Source: an uncultured Lachnospiraceae bacterium
GTDB lineage: Bacteria; Bacillota; Clostridia; Lachnospirales; Lachnospiraceae
Length of the DNA stretch: 8,507 nucleotides
Reading direction: 5' to 3'
Assembly: GCA_947631075.1 (NCBI GenBank)
Contig: CANRJU010000098.1
Span: 1 to 8,507, forward strand
Shown here piece after piece: positions 5,623-8,507 of this stretch. The notes under the pieces were generated by a model. It was not told the origin of the DNA, did no database searches, and was given only the letters and a program-made list of their open reading frames with translations. The position numbers and the translations under genes are program-made. The first letter of the stretch is position 1, and each line of letters begins with the position of its first letter.

Positions 5623-6936
5623 TCACCTCAGCATCAGCATGACGCTGAGGATAAATTCTCCATTTTCTGCCGCGCAGTCTATATCTCCAAAATATTTTCC
5701 GGCGATCCGGCGGATATTGCTAAGGCCGTATCCGTGAGTGCCATCCTTTTCCTTTGACGTCACGGGAAGCCCGCCCTCCCGGTCCCGACGCAGCTCCCCG
5801 TCAAAGCTGTTCCGAATCTCTATCATATACGCGTTGCCCCTGCGGTACGAGAGAACAGAGATATACCCGCCCTCCGCCCCCGCGTTTTCAGCCGCGTTCT
5901 GCATCGCGTTATTTAATATTATGCTGATATCGAATACATTTATATCCGCGTCCGCGGGATACTGAAAATCGCACTGAAACTGTATTCCCTTATTCTCCGC
6001 CGTCTTTTTCCACTCCCGCAGGATAACGTCCGTCACCGGATTTCCGGTCCTTATGTCGCCGGCGGTCTCGACCAGAGCCTCCTTTAAGCTCTCGACATAA
6101 TCCTCCGCCTCTTTTTTCTCGCCCGCCGCGTACAGCCGTTCCAGAGTGAGGACGTGATTCGTCATGTCGTGCTTCAGGCTCCGTATATCCCGATAGAGCC
6201 CCTCCACCTGCTCAATATGCCGTTTCAAATCGTCCGCCTGGGCGAGAGCAAACCGGCTTGTCAGCTTTTCCTCCTGCGACGCCTTGATCCTCTGATAGAG
6301 CACGATCAGGACAACAATCGTCGCCACGGCCACCGCGCAGTAGAACAGAAGCAACAAATCATAGGCGACCGACAGCTCTCCCGCGTCCCGCAGATAGGAG
6401 ATGCGGTAATAGCGAATGATTTTGCACCCCGCCGCTCCCAGAACAGGCGGAATACTCAGCATCAGAAGCTCCCGCGCCGACATCGGCTCCCTCTTGTACA
6501 CATAGCTTTTGACGATGCCGGTCACAGCGCCCGCCATAATCGCAAAAAACAGAATCAGGTAAAACGCGCAGACGCCGACATAGACCGACGCCTGAACGGC
6601 CGGGGAATAATTTTCCCTGTACCACCGGGTATTTTCCAAAAAACTATACAGATTGTCATACAGAAGCTCCGCCATAATAAAAGCGAGCCAGCGCAGCGAA
6701 AAAAAGGCGACAGAGAGAAAAAACTTCTGTGCGCCATTTTCTCGCTCCAGCCCGTACATCACGCCAAAGCCCGCGAGGCATCCCAGCATATACGCCGTAA
6801 ATAAGCCGATATGCACCGGCACTGCATACAGTCCCGCCATCGCCAGAGAGTAAGCAATTCCGGTCATCGCCGCCGTCCTCTTGCGCCGCGCAAACGGTCT
6901 GACAAGCCGATACAGACAATACCCGGAAATGCACAT
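5623..6936 (-). CDS. AgrC-like GHKL sensor histidine kinase
   Basis: The 437-residue protein has an N-terminal membrane part with about six hydrophobic segments (for example 24-40, 45-62, 72-92, 116-141 and 188-214) and a cytoplasmic kinase half. The phosphoacceptor box is YRDIRSLKHDMTNHVL, with His256, of the RxxKHDxxNH type seen in AgrC-class kinases. The ATP domain (HATPase_c_5/GHKL) shows the N-box around 336-351 (ISIILNNAMQNAAENA) and the glycine box HGYGLSNI (401-408). Such kinases usually sense peptides or envelope signals and phosphorylate a LytTR-domain response regulator; none is in the window. I chose the ATG at 6936, 16 bases after the fliD-like stop; its ribosome site is weak. 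A TTG at 6969 with AGGGA upstream would overlap that gene by 17 bases and add a possible first membrane segment (LYRFLIAEM). Confidence 0.85.
   Translation of the reverse strand: MCISGYCLYRLVRPFARRKRTAAMTGIAYSLAMAGLYAVPVHIGLFTAYMLGCLAGFGVMYGLERENGAQKFFLSVAFFSLRWLAFIMAELLYDNLYSFLENTRWYRENYSPAVQASVYVGVCAFYLILFFAIMAGAVTGIVKSYVYKREPMSARELLMLSIPPVLGAAGCKIIRYYRISYLRDAGELSVAYDLLLLFYCAVAVATIVVLIVLYQRIKASQEEKLTSRFALAQADDLKRHIEQVEGLYRDIRSLKHDMTNHVLTLERLYAAGEKKEAEDYVESLKEALVETAGDIRTGNPVTDVILREWKKTAENKGIQFQCDFQYPADADINVFDISIILNNAMQNAAENAGAEGGYISVLSYRRGNAYMIEIRNSFDGELRRDREGGLPVTSKEKDGTHGYGLSNIRRIAGKYFGDIDCAAENGEFILSVMLMLR
5626..5650. repeat. Inverted repeat at the 3' end of the kinase gene
   Basis: CCTCAGC (5626-5632) and GCTGAGG (5644-5650) form a 7-bp stem with an 11-base loop inside the last codons of the kinase. 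The next bases do not contain a T run, so it would be a weak terminator at most; it may protect or pause the 3' end of the kinase message. Confidence 0.35.
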
Positions 6937-6952
6937 CTCTGCGATTAAAAAC

Positions 6953-8020
6953 CTATATAGCCCTGTCAAAGCGGAAGCTTCCCTGCGCGTTGTAGGTTCC
7001 GAACGGCGTATAGCCATAGGAGGCATCAGCGCCCGTCGTCATATAATAATCCACCAGCGATACGTTGGACGCAATTGCGGAGCCGTACTGCTTGAAAAAG
7101 CTCTGCACGCGGGACATGTCGGATTTTTTAAATGCATCCTCGTCGAGCGTCAGCTTTCCCCTGCTGTCCACATGGATTCCGAACCCTTCCAGCTTCTCGC
7201 TATTCTGCGCGGTCTTATCCATAATTCGCGCCAGATTCGATGTGACGCCGGAATTTATGCTCATCCTCGCGGCGTCGAGCATCGCGTTGTAATTGCCGGC
7301 AAAATTCCTGACCGCGTCTAAAATACGGTCGATGTCGTACTGTCCAACGCCGTCCTTATCCTTCTTTTTCTCATATAAGGAATCGGATGTGAGCTTCTCA
7401 ATATCCGTCTTGAGTGCGCCCGCACCGGCGTATGTCAGGGAATCAAGCTCCTTCTTGTCCTCGACCTTGTCCTTCTCGGTAGCAGCATCCTTCTCCGGCC
7501 TGCTCACCGGACCGGCGTCCAGGCTCGCAAAGCCCAGACGGGACTTCACTGTGGCGCCATAGCCCGTGATATCGTCCCCGGAAAAAAGCTCCTTCACCTT
7601 GGAAATATCCGCAGCCTTAAACTTCTTCTCGTCGAGTTGCAGCGTGCCGTCCCGATTGACCGTGACGCCGATCTCCGCAAGCCTGTCAGCATTTGCCCTC
7701 GTGCTCTTCATCATGCCCGCCGTATAGGACACTTTCCCCGTCAGCGTCGATTTGTGCGCCGCGCTGACAACGTCGTTATACTGCGACACATAGTCCTTCA
7801 TCGCGGAAAATACCTTGTCCGCGCCCGCTCCCTCATCTGAATCCGCATATGTGTCCCCGTTCTGGAGAGCGGATACGGAATCACTCAGACTGGACATCCC
7901 CGACGTCAGATTGGCATTTGCCTCCTGCGCCTCGGACGAAACAGTCGGATACATCTTCTCTTTTAAAATGCGGTCGAGTACGCTTCCTGAGGTACTGGCC
8001 GTCATACCATAACTGCTCAT
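6953..8020 (-). CDS. FliD-like protein with two tandem FliD C-terminal-type units
   Basis: The 355-residue protein carries two related units of about 95 residues, at about 69-161 and 232-326. Each has an N-terminal helix with a Y/F-rich face (DYVSQYNDVVSAA and NFAGNYNAMLDAA) and then the hallmark of the flagellar cap protein's C-terminal domain: LAEIGVTVNRDGTLQLDE in the first and LEGFGIHVDSRGKLTLDE in the second. A Lys/Glu/Asp-rich linker (about 172-225) joins them. The FliD N-terminal domain and most of the cap's outer domains are absent, so this is not an ordinary FliD. There is no signal peptide or membrane segment, and the start is Ser/Thr/Met-rich, as in proteins exported by the flagellar system. 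I chose the ATG at 8020, 9 bases after AAAGGTG, over the tighter GTG/ATG codons at 8032-8026. It probably shares a transcript with the downstream kinase gene. Confidence 0.72.
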   Translation of the reverse strand: MSSYGMTASTSGSVLDRILKEKMYPTVSSEAQEANANLTSGMSSLSDSVSALQNGDTYADSDEGAGADKVFSAMKDYVSQYNDVVSAAHKSTLTGKVSYTAGMMKSTRANADRLAEIGVTVNRDGTLQLDEKKFKAADISKVKELFSGDDITGYGATVKSRLGFASLDAGPVSRPEKDAATEKDKVEDKKELDSLTYAGAGALKTDIEKLTSDSLYEKKKDKDGVGQYDIDRILDAVRNFAGNYNAMLDAARMSINSGVTSNLARIMDKTAQNSEKLEGFGIHVDSRGKLTLDEDAFKKSDMSRVQSFFKQYGSAIASNVSLVDYYMTTGADASYGYTPFGTYNAQGSFRFDRAI

Positions 8021-8039
8021 AGCCATCATCACCTTTCAC

Positions 8040-8072
8040 CATGCGATAGTCTCTTTATAGAATTATCGCATG
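8040..8072. repeat. 9-bp inverted repeat overlapping the P2 -10
   Basis: CATGCGATA (8040-8048) and TATCGCATG (8064-8072) are perfect inverted copies with a 15-base spacer. One arm covers most of the -10 element, the other lies in the leader near the ribosome binding site. Because transcription should start between the arms, it acts as a DNA site (possible repressor operator) rather than an RNA hairpin. P1 lacks this sequence. Confidence 0.55.
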
Positions 8073-8090
8073 TTTCCCGGCATAAGTAAA
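8062..8090 (-). promoter_or_regulatory. Promoter P2 of the fliD-like/kinase unit
   Basis: On the minus strand -35 TTTACT (8085-8090) and -10 GATAAT (8062-8067) have a 17-base spacer; ATTTACTTAT around the -35 is identical to P1. The likely start is near 8055, giving a leader of about 35 bases. Confidence 0.7.
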
Positions 8091-8095
8091 TGGCT

Positions 8096-8128
8096 ATTGC
8101 GCGAATCGCCCTTTTTTTGGTGTGAAAT
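8096..8128 (-). promoter_or_regulatory. Tandem 9-bp direct repeats upstream of P2 (probable activator site)
   Basis: On the minus strand ATTTCACAC (8120-8128) and GATTCGCGC (8099-8107) are 21 bp apart start to start, with a 12-bp spacer. The nearer one ends 8 bases before the -35, exactly as in P1. TTCGCGCAAT (8096-8105) is identical in the two promoters. The distal repeat begins one base after the clpB stop. Confidence 0.55.
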
Positions 8129-8129
8129 C

Positions 8130-8507
8130 TCAATTTATAACCAGCCCCTGCTCTGCCGCGTCCAGCGTCAGGGCGTCGCCCATGCTGACCTCGTCCGCAA
8201 GGATTTTCTTTGCGAGAAGCGTCTCCACATTTTTCTGGAGATAGCGCTTCAGCGGCCTTGCGCCGTAAGCAGGATCGTAGGCCTGGTCGGTGATGAAGTT
8301 CCGTGCGGCGTCAGTGATGGACAGCGTGATCTCCTTGTCCGCGATCCGCCGGTTCACATCGGCGATCAGCAGGTCGATAATGCCGCTGATATCCCCGCGG
8401 GAAAGAGGCCGGAACATAATAATCTCGTCCAGACGGTTGAGAAACTCGGGGCGGAAGCTCGTCCGCAGCGTGTTCATGACAGCCTGCTCGCTCTCCGGCG
8501 CGATATT
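8130..8507 (-). CDS. clpB: ATP-dependent disaggregase ClpB, C-terminal end (runs off right edge)
   Basis: The last 125 residues of a Clp/Hsp100 ATPase are present; the frame is open to the right edge and the true start is outside. FRPEFLNRLDEIIMF holds the arginine finger of the second AAA+ module, and YDPAYGARPLKRYLQ holds the sensor-2 arginine in the D2 small domain. The short end after DALTLDAAEQGLVIN, without a ClpX-like tail, fits ClpB, which with DnaK/DnaJ/GrpE rescues aggregated proteins in the cytoplasm; ClpC is less likely from the helix wording. No T-rich hairpin follows the TGA at 8130; the P2 upstream repeats begin almost at once, so read-through into the fliD-like gene is possible. 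Confidence 0.85.
   Translation of the reverse strand, partial: NIAPESEQAVMNTLRTSFRPEFLNRLDEIIMFRPLSRGDISGIIDLLIADVNRRIADKEITLSITDAARNFITDQAYDPAYGARPLKRYLQKNVETLLAKKILADEVSMGDALTLDAAEQGLVIN

Noticed and set aside
6154..6804. Plus-strand open frame of 216 codons opposite the sensor kinase
   Set aside because: Its Arg/His/Gln-rich product with no recognisable motif is typical of the reverse complement of a GC-rich gene; the kinase motifs on the other strand are unambiguous.
8055..8090. Flagellar sigma-28 promoter before the fliD-like gene (TGCGATAA resembling GCCGATAA)
   Set aside because: There is no TAAA at the required 15-base distance, and the same place in P1 reads TGAGATAA; a sigma-A promoter with 17-bp spacing explains both.

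Overview
The window looks like chromosome from a spore-forming anaerobic Firmicute, most likely a Lachnospiraceae-type clostridium. The pointers are a CotJA/CotJB/CotJC spore-coat operon, a PerR repressor joined to a 'reverse' rubrerythrin (rubredoxin domain first), and flagellum-related FliD- and FlxA-like proteins. GC-rich genes alternate with AT-rich spacers. No rRNA, tRNA or CRISPR array was seen.

Left part (1-2050, minus strand): the N-terminal end of a tyrosine recombinase runs off the left edge. An AT-rich spacer with a terminator follows, then a stand-alone AAA_14/DUF4143 ATPase with a clear sigma-A promoter. This looks like accessory DNA.

Oxygen-defence and spore-coat part (2100-4550): perR and rbr form a tight minus-strand pair behind a sigma-A promoter, with a palindrome at the -10/+1 region that is probably the PerR operator. 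Diverging from it, cotJA-cotJB-cotJC run on the plus strand with overlapping stop/start codons. CotJC keeps all the manganese-catalase ligands. A long bidirectional terminator follows.

Right part (4550-8507, minus strand): the C-terminal end of ClpB; an unusual protein with two tandem FliD C-terminal-like units; an AgrC-like GHKL sensor kinase; a coiled-coil FlxA-like protein; and an unrecognised 40-residue ORF against the terminator.

The most notable observation is that the fliD-like and flxA-like genes have matching promoters: -35 TTTACT, a 17-bp spacer, -10 GATAAT, and two 9-bp direct repeats exactly 21 bp apart just upstream of the -35. That is the layout of binding sites for LytTR response regulators, the usual partners of GHKL kinases, and a GHKL kinase gene lies between the two promoters. 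I infer a small kinase-controlled regulon of flagellin-export-like proteins whose response regulator lies outside the window.
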